Shown here: positions 1 to 6,966 of the stretch, piece by piece | How the letters are laid out: each line of letters opens with the position of its first letter | Position numbering within the stretch: position 1 is the stretch's first letter | DNA from: Petrotoga sp. UBA5851 | Lineage (GTDB): Bacteria; Thermotogota; Thermotogae; Petrotogales; Petrotogaceae | DNA length: 8,202 nucleotides | Assembly (NCBI GenBank): GCA_002431635.1 | Contig: DJGH01000011.1 | Coordinates: 4,763 to 12,964, forward strand | Direction of reading: 5' to 3' | Notes under the pieces: model-generated | The model's input: only the letters and a program-made list of their open reading frames with translations | What the model was told of the DNA's origin: nothing | The model's database searches: none | Translations under genes and position numbers: made by a program

Positions 1-416
1 TAAGTATAGAACCTTCCGGTCGGGTTCTTGGGGTTGTTCAAAAAGACCAAGCAGTCTTTGATGTTGCTTTGGACAACGGAATCAACTTTAAAAACTTCTT
101 TTCCAAAAAGCCGGGCCGTTCTTTCGTACTCTGAATATGAGCCTTTCTCAACTACAATATTGTTTTTAAATGCCATATTGAGGACGTAAAGTGTTTCGGT
201 AGTTCCGGCAGTAAGAAAAATTTTATGTCCAATAATACTTTCAAGTGTCTTTTCAATATCTTCAAAGTAGATGTACCTTTGTGAAAGGTTACTCAACTCA
301 TTTTCATAGTTCCTGAAAAAATCAGGATGGTAAGGGTTTACAGATATTGAAAAATCAGTCCACGAAAGAGGAATGTTTCCCCCGTGTTCAGCCATGAGAA
401 ATCTTGAATCATCCAT
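1..416 (-). CDS. cobD: Threonine-phosphate decarboxylase CobD, N-terminal 138 residues (runs off the left edge)
   Basis: CobD is a PLP-dependent enzyme of the class I/II aminotransferase fold. It decarboxylates L-threonine O-3-phosphate to (R)-1-amino-2-propanol phosphate, the arm that CbiB attaches to cobyric acid. The visible part shows the family's N-terminal HGGNI (residues 11-15) followed by DFSISVNP, then TAGTTETLYVL (about 69-79), GSYSEYE and the aminotransferase motif NNPKNPTG (about 127-134). The PLP lysine and C-terminal domain lie beyond base 1. The start at 416 is chosen because AGGAG sits 10 bases upstream; Met8 (base 395) is the alternative but has no good ribosome site. HGGNI must be included, so the gene overlaps the 3' end of cbiB by 79 bases (58 with the Met8 start). 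HisC-like histidinol-phosphate aminotransferases are related, but the N-terminal HGGNI and the cbiB neighbour favour CobD. Confidence 0.9.
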   Translation of the reverse strand, partial: MDDSRFLMAEHGGNIPLSWTDFSISVNPYHPDFFRNYENELSNLSQRYIYFEDIEKTLESIIGHKIFLTAGTTETLYVLNMAFKNNIVVEKGSYSEYERTARLFGKEVFKVDSVVQSNIKDCLVFLNNPKNPTGRFYT

Positions 417-1249
417 ATGCACACAGCTCCTATAATACATGTCATCGCGACAATTAAGATATAGTAAAGCATTGCCCTGTCCAGATCCTTTTTTTCAGGC
501 TGTCTGTACTGCGGGTTGAGGTCATAAACTCCGTTCTTTTTAAGATTGATCTTAAGAAGTCCGGACATACTAGCCATGGGCTTGGTTCCGTTTATTTTTA
601 TTCCGCCGAACTTTAAAACGCTTTTTGCAACTGAAGCGGGTGAAAAAACAAAGAAAAACAGGACACTGAGACGTGCAGGAATATAGTTCAGAACATCGTC
701 GGCTCTTGCGGCAAACTTTCCAAACTTTTCATACTTTTCGTTTCGGTAGCCTATCATGGCATCCATGGTATTGGTGACACGGTAAATAACCACACCGTAT
801 ATTCCAAAAATTAAATAGAAAAAGATAGGAGAAAGCACCGAATCGACGTAATTTTCTGCAAGGGTCTCCACTGCAGCGGAGTATAGTTCACCTTTTGAAA
901 GGTTGGTGGTGTCTCTGCTTACAATCATTGAAACCGCATTTCTAAGAGCGGTAGTGTTATCTTGGCGGCATCTTCTGACATGAACGTAGAGTGAGGAAAT
1001 AGCAAAGCATGATTTCAGAATAAATACATGGAAAACTGCTGTAAGAAAAGAGCCTGTATGCATCAGCAGAAATGTACCAAAAAGAAATATGAAGCAGGTC
1101 AGTCCATATGTGAGCATTCCGTTTATTATAGTATGTTTGAGCCGTTTGTCCAGAAAATTCACCACCGCTCCGATATAGTGAACAATATGGAATACCAGAT
1201 AAGGCTCTCCGAAAAGACAGTCTGCAATTACAGCAATTATCAGTGCCAT
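338..1249 (-). CDS. cbiB: Adenosylcobinamide-phosphate synthase CbiB (CobD in the Pseudomonas naming)
   Basis: This inner-membrane enzyme joins adenosylcobyric acid to aminopropanol (phosphate), giving adenosylcobinamide (phosphate). At 303 residues it is normal to slightly short for the family. Residues 10-27 (DCLFGEPYLVFHIVHYIG) match the N-terminal family motif, although the usual His-Pro-Val reads His-Ile-Val. The core at 109-194 is highly characteristic: SRDTTNLS, AAVETLAENYVDSVLSP, then NTMDAMIGYRNEKYEKFG and ARADDVLNYIPARLS. Hydrophobic segments are seen near 1-30, 45-85, 140-157, 195-210 and 260-281. The start at 1249 has AAGGAG 8 bases upstream and overlaps the end of cobQ by 10 bases. 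About 22 residues follow the last membrane segment, and most of them are encoded in the DNA shared with cobD. The substrate-arm maker (CobD) is the next gene, as expected for partner steps. Confidence 0.96.
   Translation of the reverse strand: MALIIAVIADCLFGEPYLVFHIVHYIGAVVNFLDKRLKHTIINGMLTYGLTCFIFLFGTFLLMHTGSFLTAVFHVFILKSCFAISSLYVHVRRCRQDNTTALRNAVSMIVSRDTTNLSKGELYSAAVETLAENYVDSVLSPIFFYLIFGIYGVVIYRVTNTMDAMIGYRNEKYEKFGKFAARADDVLNYIPARLSVLFFFVFSPASVAKSVLKFGGIKINGTKPMASMSGLLKINLKKNGVYDLNPQYRQPEKKDLDRAMLYYILIVAMTCIIGAVCIWMIQDFSWLNTGETFLFRGLIFQYL
427..431 (-). promoter_or_regulatory. Shine-Dalgarno site for cobD, inside cbiB
   Basis: AGGAG on the minus strand lies 10 bases before the ATG at 416 and within the cbiB reading frame. 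It supports this start over Met8, which has no purine-rich site at a suitable distance, and so supports the long gene overlap. Confidence 0.6.
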
Positions 1250-2658
1250 TGTAAGATCTCCTTCATATCAATATGTTCTGATACATAATCCGAAAAGCTG
1301 CTTATCTCATCGTATAAAGAGTAGGTTCCAAAATCTTTTTCTTCATATCCTTTTGATCTGCGTAAGTAGTTTAGGAAAAAGTTGGTGAAGTCATGGTTGT
1401 AGAAAAGTCCGTGCAAATAAGTGCCCATGATATTATCCTTAAAAAATCCGTCTTTGTGGCTGTCAAAGTCAATAAGCCAGTTTTCAGCGCATTCGGTTCT
1501 TCCGTGCCGCAGTTCGTATCCGGATATAAAAAAGTTTCTTCCCTTGAAAAAAACTTTTCCTTTAACGCTTTCAGTTATTTTTCTTTCTTCAAAGTGTGTT
1601 TTCAGAGGAATAAGTCCTAGTCCTGCGATATTGCTTTTACTTTCAAAAGAGTCATCTATGCTCCGGGTGAGCATCTGAAAGCCTCCGCATATTCCCAGAA
1701 TAAAGCTTTTATTTTCAGCTGCCTGTTTTATCTTTTGAGATATTCCTGTCTCGTTGAGCCACAAAAGGTCACTGACGGTTGATTTTGATCCCGGAAGTAT
1801 TATCAGGTCGCCCGAAACCTCTTGGGCAGTTGAGATATACCTTACTCCGTTTTTTTTCTGCAGGGGTTCAAAATCCGAAAAGTTCGAGATATGGGGATAC
1901 CTTACTATTCTTATATCTAGCTCGCCTGTCTTGCTTTCCCACGAGACAAGAGAGTCTTCTTCGGGTATGGAGTGTTTTTTGTAGGGAATTATACCGACTG
2001 TTTTGATTTTATACCGGTCGTATAGGTAATCGATACCGTCTTTCAGCATTGATTTGTCGCCGTAGTACTTGTTGAAGATAAAACCTTTTACCAGAGCTCT
2101 TTCTTCCTTGTTGAAGATCTCCATGGTTCCTACTATGCCGGCGAAAGATCCTCCCCTTTCTATATCTGCAACGATTATGGTGTGGGCTTTTACAGCTTTT
2201 GCAACCGCCATGTTGGTGATATCGTACTTTATGAGGTTCACTTCTGCGGGACTGCCGGCACCTTCTATTATTACATAATCATTCTGCTGCATGAGTTCCT
2301 TAAGTATTTCAATTCCTTTTTCAAAAAACTCCGACTTTCTGCTCTTCATATACTCCTGGGGAGAGTATTTGGCGTAGTATTCCCCGTTAAATACCACATA
2401 GGTCATGTGATCCTGCGGTTTGAGAAGAATAGGATTATATTTGACGCATGGAGTTTTTTTACATGCAACTGCCTGAATGTACTGGGCGATGCTCATCTCT
2501 CCGCCAAGAGGTGAAACTATTGAGTTGAGGGACATATTCTGCATTTTGAAAGGGGCAACACTGTATCCCATTTTGGAAAGTATATTGCATAGACAGGCGC
2601 ACACAAGAGTTTTCCCTGCGCCAGAAGAGGTTCCCGTTACCATTATAGGTATAGCCAT
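1240..2658 (-). CDS. cobQ: Cobyric acid synthase CobQ/CbiP
   Basis: This cytoplasmic ATP- and glutamine-dependent amidotransferase amidates the b, d, e and g carboxylates of adenosylcobyrinic acid a,c-diamide to give cobyric acid. The N-terminal synthetase domain shows the P-loop-like GTSSGAGKT (residues 9-17), KMQNMSLNS (38-46), the NPILLKPQ segment (75-82), IEGAGSPAE (131-139) and ADIERGGSFA (164-173). The C-terminal class I glutaminase domain has LPGSKST (288-294), the Cys324 nucleophile in GICGGFQML and His416 in GTYLHGLF. The 472 residues are slightly below the usual 480-510. One oddity is that the motif usually written YEIHMG reads YELRHG (381-386), with Arg in the customary His position. 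The start at 2658 is the only choice, since an in-frame TGA lies just upstream; AAGGA is 9 bases away. It overlaps the end of cobB by 16 bases, and its own end overlaps cbiB. Confidence 0.97.
   Translation of the reverse strand: MAIPIMVTGTSSGAGKTLVCACLCNILSKMGYSVAPFKMQNMSLNSIVSPLGGEMSIAQYIQAVACKKTPCVKYNPILLKPQDHMTYVVFNGEYYAKYSPQEYMKSRKSEFFEKGIEILKELMQQNDYVIIEGAGSPAEVNLIKYDITNMAVAKAVKAHTIIVADIERGGSFAGIVGTMEIFNKEERALVKGFIFNKYYGDKSMLKDGIDYLYDRYKIKTVGIIPYKKHSIPEEDSLVSWESKTGELDIRIVRYPHISNFSDFEPLQKKNGVRYISTAQEVSGDLIILPGSKSTVSDLLWLNETGISQKIKQAAENKSFILGICGGFQMLTRSIDDSFESKSNIAGLGLIPLKTHFEERKITESVKGKVFFKGRNFFISGYELRHGRTECAENWLIDFDSHKDGFFKDNIMGTYLHGLFYNHDFTNFFLNYLRRSKGYEEKDFGTYSLYDEISSFSDYVSEHIDMKEILQWH
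1258..1263 (-). promoter_or_regulatory. Shine-Dalgarno site for cbiB
   Basis: AAGGAG on the minus strand is 8 bases before the ATG at 1249 and lies inside the final codons of cobQ. It fixes the cbiB start and shows that cbiB can recruit ribosomes itself despite overlapping cobQ. Confidence 0.65.
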
Positions 2659-3917
2659 AATGCATCATCCTTTTTTGAAGATCTAAAGTAAAAATGTGTA
2701 AAGCTGCCTAGAGTTCTTTGTTTTAGTAGTCCTTCCACCGAAGTTTTTTTTGATGATTCCATAGTTATTTTTAAAGCATTTGGTTTTTCACCGTAGGACA
2801 TCTGAGCATAGTGGAACTCATGACCTTTAAAGATGTGGTCTGAGTTTTTCATCTGTATGTTCTGATAGCCAAAGTTTCCCTGCATGGAGGGTTTCATGTT
2901 GCTGGAAACGCCAAAGAAACCGACCATAGGATACTCTCCGATACTTTTTCCCAGATACATAAAACCTCCGCATTCTGCCAAAACTGGTTTTTCAGATGTA
3001 CAGAGTTCATATAAAGAGCGGAGCATAGGCTTATTGGCGGAAAGTTCCCTTGCATAAAGCTCAGGGTAGCCTCCCGGTAAGTAATATACATCGGCATCCG
3101 GAGGGATACTGTCCTTTATAGGTGAAAAAAACACAGGTCTATAGCCACATTTTTCAAAAAAATCGATATTTTCGGGGTATACAAATAAAAAAGCTTCATC
3201 TGATGCTATGGCAACTGTTTTTTCGCAGATCCTTCCTTTCGTGATTTTTTTTACAGTATCCGGAATTTTTGTACACAGACATGAAAGATCCATGTTTTCT
3301 TTTATTATTCGTGCAGAGGATTCTGCGGTCTTAATGACTTCATTGCAACTGGTATCAAGACCAAGATGTCTGCTTTTTACGGTTAGTGTTTCATCATACG
3401 GAAATCTAAAAATTTTTTCTATTCCGGTACTGTTAAAAATATCTTCTTTCTGGAGATTAAAAAGTTTTTCGGACTTGCTTTTGGTAATGACAACAGCGGA
3501 TATTGAACTTTTCATACTGGACATAATACCTTTTATTACAGCACCCATGGTGTGAATAGAAGGATAACTTTCAATAAGCAGAATGACGGGCAGGCCAAGC
3601 CGGTCTGCCACATCATCGCATGAAGCATATCCTTTTTTTATTCCATCCAGTACTCCCATAGCACCTTCTATTATAATATCAGCATGTCCTGCGGATAAAG
3701 AGAAAAAATGTTCTTTAAGCTCATCTGTATCCATAAAGAAAGAGTCAAGGCTGTATCCCCTTTTTCCTGTAATTTTTTTATGAAAAAGAGGATCGATAAA
3801 GTCCGGCCCTGTTTTAAAAGATACCGCAGTTTCTTTCAGAATGCGCAGAAGTCCCATGGTGAAAATGGTTTTTCCGCTTGATGTAAAGAGAGAAGTAACA
3901 AAAAAAACGTTCTGCAT
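2643..3917 (-). CDS. cobB: Cobyrinic acid a,c-diamide synthase CobB/CbiA
   Basis: This enzyme uses ATP and glutamine to amidate the a and c carboxylates of (hydrogeno)cobyrinic acid, directly before the CobQ steps. The N-terminal synthetase domain has SLFTSSGKT (residues 9-17), KTGPDFIDPLFH (35-46) and EGAMGVLDG (84-92). The C-terminal class I glutaminase domain has YLPGGYPELYA (279-289), the Cys316 nucleophile in LAECGGFMYLG, GHEFHYA (365-371) and His408 in GSFTHFYF. The length of 424 is typical and the motifs are intact. Whether it takes the cobalt-containing CbiA-type substrate or the cobalt-free CobB-type substrate cannot be judged here. The ATG at 3917 follows the btuF stop after 4 bases, and I see no good Shine-Dalgarno site before it. 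Translation probably depends on ribosomes finishing btuF. It overlaps cobQ by 16 bases. Confidence 0.97.
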   Translation of the reverse strand: MQNVFFVTSLFTSSGKTIFTMGLLRILKETAVSFKTGPDFIDPLFHKKITGKRGYSLDSFFMDTDELKEHFFSLSAGHADIIIEGAMGVLDGIKKGYASCDDVADRLGLPVILLIESYPSIHTMGAVIKGIMSSMKSSISAVVITKSKSEKLFNLQKEDIFNSTGIEKIFRFPYDETLTVKSRHLGLDTSCNEVIKTAESSARIIKENMDLSCLCTKIPDTVKKITKGRICEKTVAIASDEAFLFVYPENIDFFEKCGYRPVFFSPIKDSIPPDADVYYLPGGYPELYARELSANKPMLRSLYELCTSEKPVLAECGGFMYLGKSIGEYPMVGFFGVSSNMKPSMQGNFGYQNIQMKNSDHIFKGHEFHYAQMSYGEKPNALKITMESSKKTSVEGLLKQRTLGSFTHFYFRSSKKDDALWLYL

Positions 3918-3921
3918 TTTA

Positions 3922-5175
3922 TTATTTTCTTAGGTAATCTATGAGTTCTCTGTTGGTGGTAAAGTTTTTTTCCGGAATTTTCCCGGTAAGTTTTTTTACG
4001 GTGTCTGATATGGTCTGTGAAGACACTTTTTTATCAGGTTCAAACCTGTCAGCAGGTGTGCTGATGATGTCATTGTAAAAAGCAGTTTCTGCGTATATAT
4101 GGTTTACGGAACGGTAGTCGATATCTTTGAACTGCCCGAAAAGATGTCCGTTCTTCTCTTTTTCTTCATTGAAGTATTCAGGGGTTTTAAACGGTATCTT
4201 AAGGCAGTCTACAACAATTCTTGAAAAAGAAAGATTAGTTAAAGGAGCATCGGTATAAAGTTCATACTCTGTCATGAACAGATCGTTATGCATAATCTTG
4301 TAAAAATCCATTATAGCGTATATTATTCTTGGGGTAGGTCTTGATATTATCTTTTCATCAACCATTATTATTTTATCTTCTCTTACAGCTTTTACCGCAG
4401 CAAGTCCGGGTTCTTTTTTTATAGCCTGGACAGTGATATTGTTCATTACTCCTGACTGTGCTATATAAAACTCTATTTTGTCGCCGTTGTCAATGAGCTG
4501 TTCCTTTGAAAATTCAGCAATTGTAGAGCCTTCTCTTACCTGCTGGGCAGACTGGGCAATATTATCAAGTCCTGATCTTTTAAGAACAAAATCGGCTATC
4601 GATCCATTGGTGGTAGTTTTGAAGTTTTTATGCACAGATTCAAAAAAAACAGTTGTATAGGCTGATTTATCAAGTTCCTTAAACAGTTTTAGCTGATTTA
4701 AAAAGCTGTCTTTCATATCTTTACTTTGCTGAACCTTTCCGCACAGAATACCCAGTACTTCCCAGTAATTGAAGATATCAGAGTAGTTTTCGGGCTGCAA
4801 AGATACCACTGTAATTCCGTACTTTTGAAGTTTTTCGATCAGTTTGGGGTATCTCTGAACTATCATGGGTCTTAGTATTACAAGATCCGGGTCAGCCTGA
4901 ATAAACTTTTCTGGATCATCCTTGTAGCTAAAAGAGGGTTTATTCCTGAATGAAGGCGGGAAAGCCTCGTTGTCAGAAATGCCTATAAGGAGGTCTTGGG
5001 CACCCATGTAGTAAAAGTTTTCAGTGTGAGCCCCATATAGAGACAGAATTCTTTTAAACGGTTCCCTGACGGTTATTGTGTTTCCGGAGTCGTCTTTGAA
5101 GGTGTAGGGATAAACATTAGCCAACGCAATAAAACATATAGAAAGTGTTACAAGCAACAAAGCAATCTTTTTCAT
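3922..5175 (-). CDS. btuF: BtuF-like periplasmic corrinoid-binding protein with a C-terminal SLH-like extension
   Basis: This is the predicted solute-binding component of the BtuCD importer. Residues 1-19 form a signal peptide (MKKIALLLVT start, hydrophobic core, cleavage near ALA-N). There is no lipobox cysteine, so the protein is probably free in the periplasm rather than a lipoprotein. Residues about 23-298 match the FhuD/BtuF class: TFKDDSGNTITVREPFKRILSL, QADPDLVILRP (93-103), the long linking helix, TTTNGSIADFVLKRSGLDNIA (187-207) and ISRPTPRIIYAI (277-288). Typical BtuF proteins end near here, but this one continues to residue 417. The extra part resembles S-layer-homology repeats and is listed separately. 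The start at 5175 overlaps the btuD stop (ATGA) and has AGGAGG 7 bases upstream. A corrinoid ligand is inferred from the operon. The fold alone would also allow a siderophore or haem binder. Confidence 0.9.
   Translation of the reverse strand: MKKIALLLVTLSICFIALANVYPYTFKDDSGNTITVREPFKRILSLYGAHTENFYYMGAQDLLIGISDNEAFPPSFRNKPSFSYKDDPEKFIQADPDLVILRPMIVQRYPKLIEKLQKYGITVVSLQPENYSDIFNYWEVLGILCGKVQQSKDMKDSFLNQLKLFKELDKSAYTTVFFESVHKNFKTTTNGSIADFVLKRSGLDNIAQSAQQVREGSTIAEFSKEQLIDNGDKIEFYIAQSGVMNNITVQAIKKEPGLAAVKAVREDKIIMVDEKIISRPTPRIIYAIMDFYKIMHNDLFMTEYELYTDAPLTNLSFSRIVVDCLKIPFKTPEYFNEEKEKNGHLFGQFKDIDYRSVNHIYAETAFYNDIISTPADRFEPDKKVSSQTISDTVKKLTGKIPEKNFTTNRELIDYLRK
3925..4275 (-). other. C-terminal extension of the BtuF-like protein: degenerate SLH-like repeats (residues 301-417)
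   Basis: The binding-protein fold ends near residue 298, and about 117 residues follow. Residues 349-396 follow the spacing of an SLH repeat: FKDI at the start, a helical stretch, DII, then FEPDKKVS before a second helix. In the SLH consensus these are F-x-D-V, G-I-I and F-x-P-x-x-x-V-T. The usual Trp-Ala and the TRAE motif are not conserved (SSQT here). Residues 303-327, with PLTNLSFSRIVVDCL, resemble the second half of another SLH repeat. The final residues, including FTTNRELIDYL, may be the start or remnant of a further one. SLH modules are known to bind cell-wall polymers. Attachment of this binder to the wall is inference only. Confidence 0.5.
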
Positions 5176-5954
5176 TCTGTTTCCTCCTGATTTGGCAGTA
5201 TTGATACTGCCCTGTGATTTTGGGTTATTATTTTAAAATCCATATTGTACAGTCCCCTTAGGTTTTCCTGATTCATGGTTTGTGCCATGTTTCCTGTGGC
5301 GGTGACTGTTCCGTCCTTTATGAAGATAAAGTCGTCGCAGTAGCATAAAGCTGTATTAATGTCATGAAATACCGATATGACCGTTTTGTTTGCCGTAAGC
5401 ACCTGCTGTTTCATAACGGACAGAAGCTTGTGGGTGTAGTAGATGTCAAGATTGGATGTGGCTTCATCCAAAGCTATTATCGGAGTTTCCTGTACAAGGG
5501 CTTTGGCAAAAAATACCCTCTGTTTTTCACCGCCGCTCATCTCCATTACCGATGTTTTTTCAAACTTTTCAAATTCAAAGGCAGTGTAGATGTTGTCGAC
5601 TACTTCATAGTCTTTAGGTGTATAGGGAGCAAAAGTTTTTTTATGGGGATGTCTTCCCATCATTAAGACTTCCTTTACTGAAAAAGGAAAGTTTATGTAA
5701 AAGTTTTGCGGCACCATGGATATTATTCTGGATAACTCTCTTGGAGTAGTGAGTTTTACATCTTTCCCCTCAATGAAAACTTCACCGCTGTAATGTCTGT
5801 TTATTCCGCATAAAATGTCTATCATAGTGCTTTTTCCGGCTCCGTTGGGACCCAGCACTCCGTAGAACCTTCCTTTTTGCAAGCAAAGAGAGATGTTTTT
5901 AAGTATCTCATGACCGTTTATGCTGTATCCTACATTTCTCATTTCGATGACCAT
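5172..5954 (-). CDS. btuD: BtuD-like ABC transporter ATPase (corrinoid import)
   Basis: This cytoplasmic ATP-hydrolysing subunit powers the BtuC permease. All nucleotide-binding motifs are present: Walker A GPNGAGKST (residues 35-43), the Q-loop Gln83 in MVPQNF, the signature MSGGEKQR (139-146, with Met for the usual Leu), Walker B IIALDE (159-164), the D-loop SNLD and the switch His197 in VFHDI. The length of 260 is normal for the FecE/BtuD group, and the GRHPHK segment (100-105) is typical of that group. The start at 5954 has AGGAGG 7 bases upstream; Met5 is a weaker alternative. The gene follows btuC after one base and overlaps btuF by four. Close relatives transport siderophores or haem, so the corrinoid assignment rests on the flanking cobalamin genes. 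Confidence 0.95.
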   Translation of the reverse strand: MVIEMRNVGYSINGHEILKNISLCLQKGRFYGVLGPNGAGKSTMIDILCGINRHYSGEVFIEGKDVKLTTPRELSRIISMVPQNFYINFPFSVKEVLMMGRHPHKKTFAPYTPKDYEVVDNIYTAFEFEKFEKTSVMEMSGGEKQRVFFAKALVQETPIIALDEATSNLDIYYTHKLLSVMKQQVLTANKTVISVFHDINTALCYCDDFIFIKDGTVTATGNMAQTMNQENLRGLYNMDFKIITQNHRAVSILPNQEETE

Positions 5955-5955
5955 A

Positions 5956-6966
5956 TCAGCTCCTCCTCATTTTTCTGCGCATTATGAAGGCAAAAAAAGG
6001 TGCTCCAATAAGAGAGGTAAGAATACCTATGGGAATCTCCGCCGGAAGAACCAGACGTATAAAATTGTCTGCATAACACATCAGAAGTGCTCCAATAAGC
6101 GGAGAGTAAAAGATCAGTTTTTTGTTGTCCGAGCCCCATATAAACCTGCATATATGAGGTACCACCAGACCTACAAATCCTATAATTCCGCTTCTTGAAA
6201 CAATTATGGAGCTTATGATGCTGGCAAGCGTAAGAAGCACGATTCTCAGCCTGGTGGTGTTAATGCCCAGGGTAGCTGCATTTCGGTCTCCAAGTGAAAG
6301 AATGTTCATTTTTTCCGTAAAAAAGCTGGCTAGGAAAAGCAGCGGAAAAAAAATCAGACTTACCCAAAGCAGATCGTTCCACGAACGCGAAGAAAAAGAA
6401 CCCATAAGCCAAAAAACAATGGTTCCTACTTCATCGCCGGCAATATACTTTATAAAGCTCAAACCTGCCGAAAAAAAGGAGTTGACTATTATTCCCGCAA
6501 GAATAAGCGATGTTTTGTTTATACTTTTATCAATAAAGGATATTGTCAGAGTAAGTATCAGACTTATAATTGAAAATAGAAAAGCAAAAAAGGATGTGGT
6601 GAAAAGACCCAAAAAATTAAGATTGAACATAATAGCAAGGGCAGAACCAAAAGATGCTCCTGATGAAACACCGAGTATGTAAGGATCGGCAAGAGGGTTC
6701 AGAAGCACTGACTGAAATATTAGCCCGCAAAAAGCCAGCCCTGCTCCGCATACCGCAGAGATGAGAACTCTTGGGAGCCTTACTTCAAAAATGGTGTACC
6801 AAAACTTAAGGTTCTGTTCTTTTAACGAGTTGTTGGTAATTTCTCCAAGTATCATGTCAAATGTTGTTTTAAACGGAATCTTTATGTACCCCTGACCTAC
6901 AAAAAAAACAATCGAAACTGCCAAAATCAAAAGAAGAGCAGCATAGTTCAGTTTATGGTTTTTCAT
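5956..6966 (-). CDS. btuC: BtuC-like ABC transporter permease (FecCD family)
   Basis: This is the membrane subunit of a type II importer, expected to work as a BtuC2D2 complex docked by BtuF. The 336 residues are normal for the family. There are about ten hydrophobic segments, beginning with residues 8-24. Family motifs are clear: EVRLPRVL (61-68), FQSVLLNPLADPYILGVSSGASFG (84-107), LGDRNAATLGIN (225-236), SGIIGFVGLVVPHICRFIWG (259-278, which includes the region contacting the ATPase) and ADNFIRLVLPAEIPIGILTSLIGAPFFAFIMRR (299-331). The start at 6966 has AGGTGA 6 bases upstream and overlaps the cobK end by 14 bases. The close relatives FecC, FecD and FhuB take iron chelates, so corrinoid specificity is inferred from context. 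Confidence 0.95.
   Translation of the reverse strand: MKNHKLNYAALLLILAVSIVFFVGQGYIKIPFKTTFDMILGEITNNSLKEQNLKFWYTIFEVRLPRVLISAVCGAGLAFCGLIFQSVLLNPLADPYILGVSSGASFGSALAIMFNLNFLGLFTTSFFAFLFSIISLILTLTISFIDKSINKTSLILAGIIVNSFFSAGLSFIKYIAGDEVGTIVFWLMGSFSSRSWNDLLWVSLIFFPLLFLASFFTEKMNILSLGDRNAATLGINTTRLRIVLLTLASIISSIIVSRSGIIGFVGLVVPHICRFIWGSDNKKLIFYSPLIGALLMCYADNFIRLVLPAEIPIGILTSLIGAPFFAFIMRRKMRRS
5962..5967 (-). promoter_or_regulatory. Shine-Dalgarno site for btuD
   Basis: AGGAGG, encoded within the last Arg codons of btuC, lies 7 bases before the btuD ATG at 5954. It favours this start over the in-frame Met5. The btuC stop, one base and the btuD ATG follow directly, a layout suited to coupled translation. 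Confidence 0.65.

Noticed and set aside
2182..2514. A 110-codon open frame on the plus strand, and other plus-strand open frames such as 1028-1288, 3208-3555, 5364-5666, 6206-6682 and 7888-8193
   Set aside because: All lie antisense within strongly conserved minus-strand genes, show no recognisable family motif and look like products of codon bias in the real genes.
3900..3907. An 8-base homopolymer at the 5' end of cobB, considered as a phase-variation tract or terminator
   Set aside because: Runs of 8 A or T recur in many genes here (for example near 2744, 4632, 6346, 6901 and 7555), encode ordinary Phe-Phe or Lys-Lys pairs, and have no preceding hairpin that I can see.
5939..6151. Minus-strand open frames in alternative phase within btuC (5939-6151), cobQ/cobB (2459-2668) and cobB (2894-3097)
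   Set aside because: Each overlaps a well-supported gene in another frame and has low-complexity or Cys/Ser/Trp-rich translation with no family resemblance.
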